From positions 1-42,389 of the forward strand of contig DASYZB010000113.1 of the NCBI GenBank assembly GCA_035946615.1: a stretch of DNA of 42,389 nucleotides, given 5' to 3'. The translations under genes were made by a program, and so were the position numbers. This document shows, one piece after another, positions 7,675 through 16,050 of the stretch. The stretch's first letter is position 1; every line of letters starts with the position of its first letter. The notes beneath the pieces are model-generated. The model saw nothing but the letters and a program-made list of their open reading frames with translations, made no database searches and was not told the DNA's origin. Origin of the DNA: Verrucomicrobiia bacterium (GTDB taxonomy: Bacteria; Verrucomicrobiota; Verrucomicrobiia; Limisphaerales; UBA8199).

Positions 7675-9264
7675 ATGTCAGTGGCCGACAACATCCGCAG
7701 CAAGGTGGGCACCCTCCCCCACAAACCGGGCATCTATCTCATGCGCGACCGGTTCGGCACCGTCATTTATGTCGGCAAGGCCAGGGACCTGCGCAAGCGC
7801 GTCAGCCAGTACTTTCATCCCTCGCGGCGGATGGGGTGGGACCTGAAATTCCAGGCGCTGGTGGAGGCCATTCAGGATTTTGATTTTCACGTGGTCCGCA
7901 GCGAACCCGAGGCGCTCCTGCTGGAAGGCAAGCTCATCAAGGAATTTCATCCACGCTACAACGTCAGTTTCCGCGATGATAAACGCTTTCTCCTGCTCAA
8001 AGTGAACCTCAACGACCCCATCCCTCGCTTCACCCTCACCCGGCTCAAGCAGGATGACGGCGCCCGCTACTTCGGTCCGTTCCCCAACTCCGGCGCGCTC
8101 CGCAGCACCCTCGCGCTGGTCCGCCGCCAATTCCATTTGCGCGGCTGCCGTCCCCTGACCCCCAACGAGCGGGACTACCGGCATTGCCTCTACGCGCATT
8201 TGAAGTACTGCACCGCTCCCTGCATTGGCAACGTCTCCCGCGATCAGTATCTCGAACAGGTGCGCGCGGCGTCCGATTTCCTCGAAGGCCAATGCCAGGA
8301 GATGCAACAACAACTCGAAGAGCAAATGAAAAAGGCCGCTGCGGCGCAGGATTACGAACGCGCCGCCGACCTGCGCGATCTCCTGCGCGATTTGCGCCGC
8401 ACCACCGGCAAAGTCAACCGCTTCGCGCGCATCCCCTACAGCCTGCCCCTGGCCCTCGACGCGGATCGCGACCTGGCCCAACTCGCCCAGGCTCTCGGTT
8501 TGCCCTCGCCCCCGGTGCGCATCGAAGGCTTCGATATCTCCAATATCAGTGGTACCTTTAAAGTCGCCTCCTTGGTCAGCTTCCGGCTCGGCCGGCCAGA
8601 CCGCGTCAATTACCGGCGGTTCCGGATCAAAACCGTCGAAGGCCAGGACGATTTCGCCTCCATCGCCGAGGTGGTCCGGCGCAGATACACCCGCATTTTA
8701 AAGGAGACATCCCCAAAACCAGAAGGCGCCCCCGACCAAACCGCATCGCAAGTCCTTGAGCCCTCGAAGCCGCCGGACACCTCAAAAACTGAAACCTCAA
8801 ATGCCGCAACCAAACCGAAGCCCGCTTTGCCCGACCTCATCCTGATTGACGGCGGCAAAGGCCAGCTCAGCGCCGCGCTGGCCGAACTCGAAAGACTCGG
8901 TTTGACTCATATCCCCGTCATCGGGCTTGCCAAGGAATTCGAAGAAATCTATCGCCCAGGCCAGAAAGAGGCGCTTCGGCTTTCCCATGACAGCGGGGCG
9001 TTGAAACTGTTGCAGCGCGTGCGCGACGAATCCCATCGCTTCGCCAATACATACAACGCCGCGTTGCGCCTGAAAAAAATCTCCGAAAGTATCCTCGACG
9101 AGTTCCCCAATATCGGTCAACAACGCAAAGCCGCCCTCCTCAAGAAATTCGGTTCAGTTCAGCGCATTCGTTTGGCGACAGTCGAGCAGATTAGCCGAAT
9201 CCCAGGTTTTGGCGGCAAAGCCGCAGCGGAACTCAAGGCCTTTTTGGATGCCCGGGCAGCGTAA
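7675..9264 (+). CDS. uvrC: UvrABC excinuclease subunit C
   Basis: A 529-residue UvrC, which cuts the damaged DNA strand on both sides of a lesion in nucleotide excision repair. The GIY-YIG nuclease domain covers about residues 15-95 (GIYLMRD, VIYVGKARDLRKRV). A UVR motif follows at about 213-245 (QDYERAADLRDLLRDL). The RNase H-like endonuclease domain starts near 285 (IEGFDISNISG) and continues after an insert with DLILIDGGKGQLSAA (387-401). A C-terminal helix-hairpin-helix ends the protein (RIPGFGGKAAAELKAFL). Residues 346-384 are a Pro/Lys/Ser/Thr-rich insert that splits the endonuclease domain. Otherwise the protein is shorter than E. coli UvrC, as in many phyla. Confidence 0.95.
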   Translation: MSVADNIRSKVGTLPHKPGIYLMRDRFGTVIYVGKARDLRKRVSQYFHPSRRMGWDLKFQALVEAIQDFDFHVVRSEPEALLLEGKLIKEFHPRYNVSFRDDKRFLLLKVNLNDPIPRFTLTRLKQDDGARYFGPFPNSGALRSTLALVRRQFHLRGCRPLTPNERDYRHCLYAHLKYCTAPCIGNVSRDQYLEQVRAASDFLEGQCQEMQQQLEEQMKKAAAAQDYERAADLRDLLRDLRRTTGKVNRFARIPYSLPLALDADRDLAQLAQALGLPSPPVRIEGFDISNISGTFKVASLVSFRLGRPDRVNYRRFRIKTVEGQDDFASIAEVVRRRYTRILKETSPKPEGAPDQTASQVLEPSKPPDTSKTETSNAATKPKPALPDLILIDGGKGQLSAALAELERLGLTHIPVIGLAKEFEEIYRPGQKEALRLSHDSGALKLLQRVRDESHRFANTYNAALRLKKISESILDEFPNIGQQRKAALLKKFGSVQRIRLATVEQISRIPGFGGKAAAELKAFLDARAA

Positions 9265-9311
9265 ATGTTGAACCTCAGGGCGCGTTGAAAATGATCGGTT
9301 CCCTCTTCTTC

Positions 9312-9361
9312 TCGTCCTCCCCTCGATTTTTCAGGACTTTCGAGGATGAGAACGAGGACGA
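9312..9361. repeat. Inverted repeat downstream of uvrC
   Basis: TCGTCCTC (9312-9319) pairs with GAGGACGA (9354-9361), and an inner CCTCGA (9321-9326) pairs with TCGAGG (9340-9345). It lies in the convergent gap between uvrC and the NTF2-like gene. No T-run follows on either side, so a terminator role is only possible. Nothing else is visible in 9265-9440. Confidence 0.4.
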
Positions 9362-9440
9362 TGGGATGGCCGGCAATTCGATTTTGCTGACGAACCCCAA
9401 ACATGAACTACTCCTTTAATCTGCCGCTTCCTGCGCGTTG

Positions 9441-9941
9441 TCAACGCAGTGTCCGCATGGTCTCGGCGCGGGTTACCAGCCAGTCACGGCCATTTTTCTT
9501 GAGTGCGATCTTGAGTTCCTGGATTTCGGGGGTGGTCTGTCCGGGGATGACGGCTTTGGCAGTAAGCTGCGCAATGGCCGATTGCTTATCGGGGGCGACC
9601 TCGACATTCACATCGAGAAATTCAACCGAAAGACTGGAGAGGGTGTTGCCCGCCGCCAAAGCCGCTGTGCGGACGTCGTCCAGACCGTCAAAAGTGCGCG
9701 GCGAGCTTCCGGGGATATCCACCTTGATTTGCACGTCTGGAGAAAAGAACCCGATCAGTTTCATGGCGTTGGCCGCCCGCGCGAAACGTGATTCATTGGG
9801 CGCGATGGAGGCCGTTTTTGCCAGCGCTGTCAACTGCCGGCGGATGGCATCTTGCGGCGTCGGGAAGAAGAAGTGGTAGCCCCAGACTCCCAGGAGAATC
9901 AGGAGGGCGAGCAGGCCGGCGCGCAGGAGCCAGCGCGTCAT
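9441..9941 (-). CDS. Membrane-anchored NTF2-like protein
   Basis: A 166-residue protein with an N-terminal membrane anchor (about residues 5-25, WLLRAGLLALLILLGVWGYH) and a soluble part of about 135 residues. The soluble part starts with a helix (PTPQDAIRRQLTALAKTA), followed by long beta strands (SLSVEFLDVNVEVAP, SAIAQLTAKAVI, LKIALKKNGRDWLVTRAE). This helix-then-sheet layout with a final W-L-V-x-R strand is typical of NTF2/SnoaL-like domains of unknown ligand. It overlaps the lepB stop by 4 bases (ATGA), so it is translated after lepB from the same message. No catalytic residues are recognised. Confidence 0.6.
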   Translation of the reverse strand: MTRWLLRAGLLALLILLGVWGYHFFFPTPQDAIRRQLTALAKTASIAPNESRFARAANAMKLIGFFSPDVQIKVDIPGSSPRTFDGLDDVRTAALAAGNTLSSLSVEFLDVNVEVAPDKQSAIAQLTAKAVIPGQTTPEIQELKIALKKNGRDWLVTRAETMRTLR

Positions 9942-10459
9942 GGAACCACCTTGCCCACGATCTTGTGCCGGTCGGCCCGGCCCTGATCGTGTTGGAAGAA
10001 GTCCATGCTTCGATTATCGCCTACGACATAGTATTCGTCCGGCCCAATCAATTCGGACGGCTGTTCCCAGTTGCAGGGAAATTTCACATAGGGTTCGGAG
10101 AGCGGTTCCCCGTTGATCAGCACGCGGCCCTCGTGGAATGCGATGGTTTCGCCCGGCAAACCGATGATGCGCTTGCACAACATCACATGGCGCCCGGTAG
10201 TCTCAATGGCCACGATGTCGCCACGCTGCGGGGGATGGAACAGGTAAGCGCAACAGTTGATGAATTTAATCCCTTTGCTGGGGAAAGTCGGCAGCATGCT
10301 GATTCCCTGGACCCGAATGGGCACCAGAACGAATTTGGCGATAATGACCAGAACTACCACCCAGACAACCGCCCGGACCAGCGTATTTCGCGGGTTGCGT
10401 CCGACCAGCACCCGTTTTGCCAAGCTTGGCGGTGGCGGCTCTGAGGTTCCTGTTTCCAT
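9938..10459 (-). CDS. lepB: Signal peptidase I
   Basis: A 173-residue type I signal peptidase, which removes signal peptides on the outer face of the inner membrane. A membrane segment covers about residues 29-48. The catalytic serine is S54 in GISMLPT, and the general base is K96 in CKRIIGLPGE, the classic Ser-Lys dyad. Box E is present as GDNRSMDF. The ATG at 10459 is chosen; the frame extends 14 residues upstream without a start that improves the anchor. It is shorter than E. coli LepB, having one membrane segment and a compact catalytic domain. It is first in a two-gene operon with the NTF2-like gene. Confidence 0.92.
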   Translation of the reverse strand: METGTSEPPPPSLAKRVLVGRNPRNTLVRAVVWVVVLVIIAKFVLVPIRVQGISMLPTFPSKGIKFINCCAYLFHPPQRGDIVAIETTGRHVMLCKRIIGLPGETIAFHEGRVLINGEPLSEPYVKFPCNWEQPSELIGPDEYYVVGDNRSMDFFQHDQGRADRHKIVGKVVP

Positions 10460-10653
10460 GCCTTTCTTACAAATAAACCTGCCGCAAGAGGTTAGTTTCA
10501 ACTGGCCGGAAAAGCCAGTGAAACAGTTTTTTCAACAGGGTATGTGAATGTATTATATCCCCTTGATCGCTCCGCTCATTTTCGTGACTTCCTCCCATTT
10601 ACCGACCTGATGGGTTTAATGGATTGGAGACGAGTCGCGTTAGACACTTTTGA

Positions 10654-10683
10654 TTGACGGCTGGGGCGGGTTGGCGCTATTCT
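10654..10683 (+). promoter_or_regulatory. Possible promoter of the GYF/pseudopilin gene
   Basis: TTGACG at 10654-10659 and TATTCT at 10678-10683, 18 bp apart, precede the gene at 10711. The -35 is good and the -10 is mediocre. A Shine-Dalgarno-like GAGAGGAG follows 6 bases before the ATG. The rest of the divergent gap 10460-10710 shows nothing else clear. Confidence 0.4.
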
Positions 10684-10710
10684 AATCCTCAAAAGCGGGA
10701 GAGGAGAACC

Positions 10711-11613
10711 ATGTATAAAGTCATTGGAGCGGACGGGAAAGAATACGGGCCGATAGGGTTGGACCAATTGAAGGCCTGGGTGTCGCAAGGCCGGGTCAAC
10801 GCCCAGAGCCGAGTCAGGGAAGAAGGCGGTGGAGAATGGATAACGGCCTGGGGGATTCCGGAACTTCAGACCATTTTTACTGCGAGTTCGGCGTCCGCGA
10901 CGGTGGCTGGCGGGGCGCAAGCCCCTGCGGTTGGGCAAGCCTCGGGGCTTGCGATTACGAGCCTGATCCTTGGTATTCTTTCGCTGGTTTGTTTTGGTTT
11001 CGTCACAGGGATACCGGCCATTATCTGCGGCCATATCGCCTATTCTCGCGCGCGGCGTTCGCCCCAAACCTACGGGGGCTCCGGTTTGGCGGTCGCGGGA
11101 TTCGTATTGGGCTACGTTGGGTTTTTTATGACGTTTATTCTGGTAGCTTTATTTCTGCCCGCCCTTTCACGAGCCAAAGAACGGGCGCAATCCATCCAGT
11201 GCGCCAACCAGATGAAACAAATCGGGCTGGCGTTCAAAACGTGGGCTTTGGACCATAACGGCCAGTATCCTTTCAATGTCAGTACGAATAGCGGGGGCAC
11301 CTTGGAACTGTGCTCGCCTGGGCCGGATGGTTTCGACCGGAATGCCGCAGTGCATTTCTCGGTTCTTTCGAATGAATTAAGCAGCCCCTTTATATTGGTT
11401 TGCCCCGGGGATAGAACGAAGCAGCGGGCGTTTACCTGGCATAATTTGCAGTCGATCAACGTGAGTTACCAACTCAGGACTGGAAGCAATGTGAATGAAA
11501 GCCATCCGGACCAAGTCCTGGCTGTGTGCCCCATTCACGGCGGCGTCATTCATTGCGACGGCAGCGTGGAACAGAGGCCGCGCGCGCGCCGATCAGAGCC
11601 CGAGAACAGGTAG
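10711..11613 (+). CDS. GYF-domain / DUF4190-like / pseudopilin-tail hybrid membrane protein
   Basis: A 300-residue protein with three parts. Residues 1-50 form a GYF_2 domain (YKVIGADGKEYGPIGLDQL, then WITAWGIPEL). Residues about 78-145 have two or more hydrophobic segments (LAITSLILGILSLVCFGFVTG, GLAVAGFVLGYVGFFMTF), as in DUF4190 proteins. Then comes FLPALSRAKERAQSIQCANQMKQIGLAF, which is what follows the N-terminal helix in type II pseudopilins of Verrucomicrobiota and Planctomycetes, with a final HGGVIHCDGSV similar to their H-x9-DG motif. A strong GAGAGGAG ribosome site supports the ATG at 10711 rather than the upstream in-frame start. Function is unknown; the N-terminal prepilin cleavage site is absent, so it is not a normal pilin. 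Confidence 0.75.
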   Translation: MYKVIGADGKEYGPIGLDQLKAWVSQGRVNAQSRVREEGGGEWITAWGIPELQTIFTASSASATVAGGAQAPAVGQASGLAITSLILGILSLVCFGFVTGIPAIICGHIAYSRARRSPQTYGGSGLAVAGFVLGYVGFFMTFILVALFLPALSRAKERAQSIQCANQMKQIGLAFKTWALDHNGQYPFNVSTNSGGTLELCSPGPDGFDRNAAVHFSVLSNELSSPFILVCPGDRTKQRAFTWHNLQSINVSYQLRTGSNVNESHPDQVLAVCPIHGGVIHCDGSVEQRPRARRSEPENR

Positions 11614-11619
11614 CGAGGA

Positions 11620-12546
11620 TCAGGGCCTTGCGGAACTCGTCCCTCCGATAACGAGATGGGCCGGGTCGGCGGGGCTTACCGCCATCGACTCGCGCACTTC
11701 TTCCGTAGAGACCGCATCGGCGAAGCCGGCCTCGCAAAGCTTCCAATCGTTCTGCGGCTTGTAAAACATCAGTTTAAGGGGCAAACAACCCCACACATGC
11801 CTTTCCACATAAACGATATTCAGGAGGCTACGGCCAATGCGTTTGACGGACAGCCGCTCGAAGCTGCCCGGCAGTTGATTGCCAAGGTTCAACTCGGCCA
11901 GGGCGCGTTTACTGCGATAGGTTGAGGCAATTCGTTCAGCCGTTGAAGCTGCGTCCTGGGGTTTGGCCCAGTAGGTGAGCACGAGCGCGCTCCAGGCATT
12001 GCTTTCGTTGCCGCTGGTGAGTTCTTTCATAAAACTGTCTGCAATTTTCAGCGGCTGTTCGGCGTTCGTGGAGGCGTCCACGGCCATGGATAGGACGTCA
12101 TCCTTGGCCAAGTCGCCTTCCTGAATGGCTGCGATCTTCCAGTCCTGACGCGCTTTGTAAAACGCGAAGGTCCACGGGATGATGTTGCGTTTGTATTTTT
12201 CGAGATAAACCAATTTGGCGGTGCTCAACCCGAGTCTTTTGGAACCCAGAAATTCGTAAGGAACAGCCAGGTGGTCGCCGTCGGTACGGTCCTGGGCCGT
12301 GGTGAGCTTCTGACGCTCGCTCTCGGTCTGGGTCGCGATGTCGTCGGCTTCCTCCGGTTTGTACCAACTGCCTTTGATTAATTGGGAAAGCAATCCGTTG
12401 GTGTAAGGACTGCACCAAAGGGAAATAAAGGTATCGGAAGCCTTTTTGGCCGTATCGAGGCCGTCCTCTTGGGCTTGAGCGGCGGCGGTGAACAGGCTGG
12501 CCAGGTGCAAGCCCAAGGCGATAGTCAGAATCGAAACAATTCTCAT
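11620..12546 (-). CDS. Secreted protein with a tandem duplicated domain
   Basis: A 308-residue protein with a signal peptide (MRIVSILTIALGLHLASLF, cleavage probably after AAAQA). The mature part is two copies of one domain of about 105 residues, at about 35-141 and 168-273. The copies end in matching blocks: LGLSTAKLVYLEKY with FAFYKARQDWKI, and IGRSLLNIVYVERH with LMFYKPQNDWKL. The second copy keeps the strand pattern but few identical residues, so the duplication is old. The fold may be NTF2-like; no function is recognised. It is convergent with the GYF gene (6 bp between stops) and lies 91 bp after the alcohol dehydrogenase stop, possibly in the same transcript. Confidence 0.65.
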   Translation of the reverse strand: MRIVSILTIALGLHLASLFTAAAQAQEDGLDTAKKASDTFISLWCSPYTNGLLSQLIKGSWYKPEEADDIATQTESERQKLTTAQDRTDGDHLAVPYEFLGSKRLGLSTAKLVYLEKYKRNIIPWTFAFYKARQDWKIAAIQEGDLAKDDVLSMAVDASTNAEQPLKIADSFMKELTSGNESNAWSALVLTYWAKPQDAASTAERIASTYRSKRALAELNLGNQLPGSFERLSVKRIGRSLLNIVYVERHVWGCLPLKLMFYKPQNDWKLCEAGFADAVSTEEVRESMAVSPADPAHLVIGGTSSARP

Positions 12547-12637
12547 AAACTCAACGATCTCACCCGGTTTGGGGTCATGGATCAAGCCAATCCGATGGAA
12601 ACTGCCGCGTCATCTCCCTACCTACAAAGAGGGGGAT

Positions 12638-13792
12638 TCACAGTGCGTGTTCGAGCGCCTCGCTGAGTTCTTCCGGGGTGAGCACAAGGGGGTTGGCTTT
12701 CATGCTGCTGGCTTTGGCGGCTTTGGAGACCACCTCACTTGTGTGCGCCGGCGAGAGGCCATAGGCGCTCAGACCAGGTATTCGCAGGTCATTTACCAGT
12801 TCGCGCAGCCAATCGGAGCCTTGTTCGGCTTTGGCTGCGGGTTTTCCCGTCAAGAGCCGGGCGACGGTTTCGAATCGGTTGACTGCCTCGCAAGCGGGCT
12901 GTCGTTGACGCAATGCGCGGAGGTTCATTTCAAATACGTGAGGCAACAGCGCAGCGCAAACCGCCCCATGGGGCGCCGGGAACATGCCGCCGATTGGGCC
13001 CGCCAATCCATGAACAGCCCCCAGGCCGGCATTGGCGAGAGCTAAGCCGCCAAACAGGCTCGCAACCGCCATGTCATGGCGAGCGGCGGGATTGTGCCCG
13101 TCATTGAACGCGGGACGCAACGAACGCGCTACGCGGCCCATCCCCTCGACGCAGATGGGGTCCGTCAGCGGGTTGGCGCGACTTGAGACGTATGGCTCGA
13201 TAAGTTGCGTGAGGGCATCCAGGCCGGTGCTGGCAGTCATTGCGGGTGGCAGACCGTGAGTGAGTTCGGGGTCCACTAACGCGAGACCGGGCAGCATCCA
13301 TTGGCTGCGCATACTCACCTTGAGGCGATGTTCCGGCGCGCTGAGCACCGCGTTGCGGGTAACCTCCGAACCGGTCCCGGCTGTCGTTGGAATGGCCATG
13401 AACGGGGCCGAGGGGCGAGTCTGAGTTTGGCCTCGGCCAATCACTTCGAGATAATCGAGCAACTCGCCCTCATTGGTGAGCATCGCGGCCACGGCTTTGC
13501 CGGCATCAATCGCGCTGCCGCCGCCCATGCTGATGACCAGCTCGCATTCCGCCTCTTTGGCCTTGGATACTCCCATCTGGACCGTCGAGACTTTTGGTTC
13601 TCCCTCGATTGCAAATGGAACCGAGCTGACGCCGCTGTCTGCCAGCAGTGCCATCAAACGCTTGGCGCGAAGGGGATTTTGGCCGGTGACGATCAGCGCC
13701 CGGTGCCCCCAAGCTTTGGCAAACGAGCCGGCCTCCTCCAAGCGCCTTGCTCCGAAAACAATTCGCGCAGCGGTTGCGAATTCGAAGGACAT
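12638..13792 (-). CDS. Iron-type (group III) alcohol dehydrogenase
   Basis: A 384-residue NAD(P)-dependent alcohol/aldehyde oxidoreductase. The nucleotide site is MGGGSAIDAGKAVA (89-102) and PTTAGTGSEVTRNAV (135-149). The family's four metal ligands (Asp, His, His, His) align to D192, Q196, H261 (in HGLAGPIGG) and H275 (in PAPHGAVCA). Position 196, normally His, is Gln (LDALTQLIEPYVS). This variant may use a different metal or none. The ATG at 13792 is preferred to a TTG three codons upstream. It follows the ABM gene by 31 bp, suggesting that the two act on the same small carbonyl or quinone compound, which is inference. Confidence 0.88.
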   Translation of the reverse strand: MSFEFATAARIVFGARRLEEAGSFAKAWGHRALIVTGQNPLRAKRLMALLADSGVSSVPFAIEGEPKVSTVQMGVSKAKEAECELVISMGGGSAIDAGKAVAAMLTNEGELLDYLEVIGRGQTQTRPSAPFMAIPTTAGTGSEVTRNAVLSAPEHRLKVSMRSQWMLPGLALVDPELTHGLPPAMTASTGLDALTQLIEPYVSSRANPLTDPICVEGMGRVARSLRPAFNDGHNPAARHDMAVASLFGGLALANAGLGAVHGLAGPIGGMFPAPHGAVCAALLPHVFEMNLRALRQRQPACEAVNRFETVARLLTGKPAAKAEQGSDWLRELVNDLRIPGLSAYGLSPAHTSEVVSKAAKASSMKANPLVLTPEELSEALEHAL

Positions 13793-13823
13793 ATATGGCA
13801 AGCGGACCGTGCGAACCGGTCCG

Positions 13824-14129
13824 TCACCAGTCCGGGTCGGCCGGAAAAGTGTTTTGGTATTTCACGCTCGACCGCGGCTCGGCCATCATAGGGGCGACCG
13901 CATCGCGCCAGGCCTTGTAATGGGGAGTTTCTTTGTGGGCGGCAGGCGCGCCGGCATCGCGGTATGCCTCGATCAGAACAAACCGGGTCGGGTCCTCCTG
14001 TTGCTGCACGACATCAAAGCGAGCGATGCCCGGCTCCTTTACACTCTCGCGGGCATTGAGCATTGAAGCGTGCTTAAAGGCCTCGACCGTGTCCGGCTTG
14101 ACACGGACTTGGACATGCACCACGAGCAT
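13824..14129 (-). CDS. ABM-family small monooxygenase (YgiN/LsrG-like)
   Basis: A 101-residue dimeric alpha+beta barrel protein of the antibiotic biosynthesis monooxygenase family. It starts [17 protein letters not shown], has the central E-PGI-RFDVVQQ strand, and FVLIEAYRD, then [10 protein letters not shown] (H and W in the usual ligand pocket positions). Members include quinol monooxygenase YgiN and the autoinducer-2 phosphate isomerase LsrG; the sequence does not decide between them. It lies 6 bp after msrB and 31 bp before the alcohol dehydrogenase, so it is part of the msrB-ABM-ADH run. Confidence 0.85.
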   Translation of the reverse strand: MLVVHVQVRVKPDTVEAFKHASMLNARESVKEPGIARFDVVQQQEDPTRFVLIEAYRDAGAPAAHKETPHYKAWRDAVAPMMAEPRSSVKYQNTFPADPDW

Positions 14130-14135
14130 GACTGG

Positions 14136-14765
14136 TTATTGTTTGGCTGTCTCGCTTGCCGGCTTTGCGGCCAGCTTGTAAAGCCCGGCTTTGATGAATG
14201 GCTCGAGAAAATCGCCGTAGCCCAGCTTTTCCATCTGGTCGAGTGGAATGAATCTCAGCGAGGCGGAGTTAATGCAGTAGCGCAGATGAGTCGGCCCTGG
14301 GCCATCTTCGAACACATGGCCCAGGTGTGAATCGGCGGTTTTGGAACGGACTTCAGTGCGCTGCACGCCGAGGGAGCTATCGTGGTGCTCGACGATTTCG
14401 TTCTGAGCCACCGGCTGGGTAAAGCTGGGCCAGCCGCACCCGGAATCAAATTTGTCCAGCGAGCTGAACAACGGTTTGCCCGACACAATATCCACATAGA
14501 TGCCCGGTTTTTTATTGTCCCAGTATTCATTGCCAAACGGGGGTTCGGTGTGGGACTGCTGCGTGACCGCGTATTGCATCGGGGTGAGTTCCTTTTGCAG
14601 CTCCGTTTGAGACGGTTTTTGGAAATTAGTCATAACGGCATGGCTTGGCGGAATTGAAGCAATGGGCGCTGTGCTCGATGTAATAGGGCCTGCGCGCGAG
14701 CAACCGCTTAGCGCCAGAGAGGTGAGCAGCGCGCCTGCCAATCCCTTCATGTTGACATTGCTCAT
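14136..14765 (-). CDS. msrB: Lipoprotein peptide-methionine (R)-S-oxide reductase
   Basis: A 209-residue protein whose N-terminus is a lipoprotein signal (LTSLALSGC, with the lipid-bearing Cys near residue 23). It is therefore probably anchored on the periplasmic side, repairing oxidised methionine in envelope proteins. The MsrB domain spans about 60-190, with [39 protein letters not shown], and the catalytic cysteine in [11 protein letters not shown]. The paired CxxC zinc site of one MsrB class is absent; Cys in DSGCGWPSF is the likely resolving Cys, as in zinc-less members. The start at 14765 gives a normal signal; 14750 (MKGLAG) is an alternative. Confidence 0.92.
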   Translation of the reverse strand: MSNVNMKGLAGALLTSLALSGCSRAGPITSSTAPIASIPPSHAVMTNFQKPSQTELQKELTPMQYAVTQQSHTEPPFGNEYWDNKKPGIYVDIVSGKPLFSSLDKFDSGCGWPSFTQPVAQNEIVEHHDSSLGVQRTEVRSKTADSHLGHVFEDGPGPTHLRYCINSASLRFIPLDQMEKLGYGDFLEPFIKAGLYKLAAKPASETAKQ

Positions 14766-14815
14766 GCCAAAAGAATAGCACAGCTTGCCGGTATGTCTAA
14801 GCGTCTTAAAATTGC

Positions 14816-14887
14816 AGGAGTCCACGTGAGGAGGCTTAAATTTCAAATGGCTTCTCCATGAATCAGAGCCTCCTCACGTCGGCTCCT
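14816..14887. repeat. Long inverted repeat between acpS and msrB
   Basis: The arms 14816-14836 and 14867-14887 pair at 19 of 21 bases, with a perfect 13-bp inner part ACGTGAGGAGGCT/AGCCTCCTCACGT and a 30-base loop. It lies in the acpS-msrB gap, just after the acpS stop. It looks like a dispersed palindromic repeat rather than a simple terminator, because the T-run is missing. Its presence elsewhere could not be tested here. Confidence 0.65.
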
Positions 14888-14898
14888 ACAACAAAGCG

Positions 14899-15294
14899 CT
14901 AAAGGCCTTCCAGGATAGCTACGGCGGTGGCGTGGACCTGCGTGTGGCTGATGCTGATGAGCACTGCCTGGGCCCCGCGCGCCTGCAAGAGGGCCTGGCC
15001 GCCTTCGTGCAAGATGACAAATGGCTCGCCTGTCTGCTTGCGGGCTACTTCCATGTCCCGCCAGGCAAGCTGCGCCCCAATGCCGGTGCCGAAGGCCTTC
15101 GAGATGGCCTCCTTGGCGGCAAATCGTCCGGCGAGAAACGGCCCCGGCGCGCGGTGCGACAGGCAGTAACTGATTTCCTGAGGATGGAGGATTCGGTTGA
15201 GGAACCGCTCGCCGAATTTTTTGTAAGAGGCCTCGATACGGCTCACCTCAATGATGTCGATGCCTACGCCGAGGATCATGGGGTTTTTGGCCAT
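14899..15294 (-). CDS. acpS: Holo-acyl carrier protein synthase
   Basis: A 131-residue AcpS, which transfers the 4'-phosphopantetheine arm from CoA to acyl carrier protein. The diagnostic motifs are GVGIDIIEVSRIE (9-21), with the metal-binding Asp, and GRFAAKEAISKAFGTGIG (56-73), then SISHT near the end. The start at 15294 (MAKNP) gives 5 extra residues; an ATG at 15279 would begin MILGVGID as in many AcpS. It follows pdxJ by 15 bp, the same pair order seen in many Gram-negative genomes. Confidence 0.93.
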   Translation of the reverse strand: MAKNPMILGVGIDIIEVSRIEASYKKFGERFLNRILHPQEISYCLSHRAPGPFLAGRFAAKEAISKAFGTGIGAQLAWRDMEVARKQTGEPFVILHEGGQALLQARGAQAVLISISHTQVHATAVAILEGL

Positions 15295-15309
15295 TCTTGG
15301 CGTTGCGCC

Positions 15310-16050
15310 TCAAGCGGAGTATCCCTCCATGAGCCGCAACATTTCTCTCACAGCGGTTTCCAGCCCAACGAGGATAGAGCGGCTCACGATGCTATGGCCG
15401 ATGTTCAGTTCGACCAAATGGGGGACGCGATGGAGCAAGGGAAGGTTTTGGTAATTCAGGCCATGGCCGGCATTCACCTTCAAGCCCAGAGCGCGGGCCT
15501 GTTGGGCGCCTTGGATGAGGCGCTGCAATTCCCGCTCGCGCTCAGGCTCCGTCTCGAAGGCCTCGGCAAAAGCCCCGGTATGCAGTTCGATGAACTGGCT
15601 GCCGGTCCGGGCGGCGGCTTCGATCTGGGGCGGGTCGGGCGCGATGAACAAGCTGACCTCAATGGCTCGGTCGTTCAATTTTTTGCGCGCCTCGCTCACG
15701 GCCGTCAGATTGCCGGCCACCTCCAGGCCGCCTTCGGTAGTGACTTCCTGGCGCCGCTCCGGCACCAGGCAAACGATATCCGGTTTGAGCCTCAAAGCGA
15801 TTCCGAGGATTTCCTCTGAGATTGCCATTTCGAGGTTCAGCCGGGTTTTGATTATCTCACGGAGTTTCCAAATATCCCGGTCCTGGATGTGGCGCCGGTC
15901 CTCGCGCAAATGTGCGGTAATCCCGTGGGCACCCGCCGCTTCGCACGCCAGGGCCGCAGCCACTGGGTCGGGTTCCCCCCGGTCACTCCCGCGATAGCGG
16001 GCCTCGCGCACGGTGGCGACGTGATCGATATTGACTCCCAATCTCAGCAT
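15310..16050 (-). CDS. pdxJ: Pyridoxine 5'-phosphate synthase
   Basis: A 246-residue PdxJ that joins 1-deoxyxylulose 5-phosphate with 3-amino-2-oxopropyl phosphate to give pyridoxine 5'-phosphate (vitamin B6). The motifs [15 protein letters not shown] (4-18), [14 protein letters not shown] (44-57), [30 protein letters not shown] and NAGHGLNY are those of the TIM-barrel family. Length is normal. It is first in the pdxJ-acpS pair. The 271-bp gap upstream (16051-16321) likely holds its promoter. Confidence 0.96.
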   Translation of the reverse strand: MLRLGVNIDHVATVREARYRGSDRGEPDPVAAALACEAAGAHGITAHLREDRRHIQDRDIWKLREIIKTRLNLEMAISEEILGIALRLKPDIVCLVPERRQEVTTEGGLEVAGNLTAVSEARKKLNDRAIEVSLFIAPDPPQIEAAARTGSQFIELHTGAFAEAFETEPERERELQRLIQGAQQARALGLKVNAGHGLNYQNLPLLHRVPHLVELNIGHSIVSRSILVGLETAVREMLRLMEGYSA

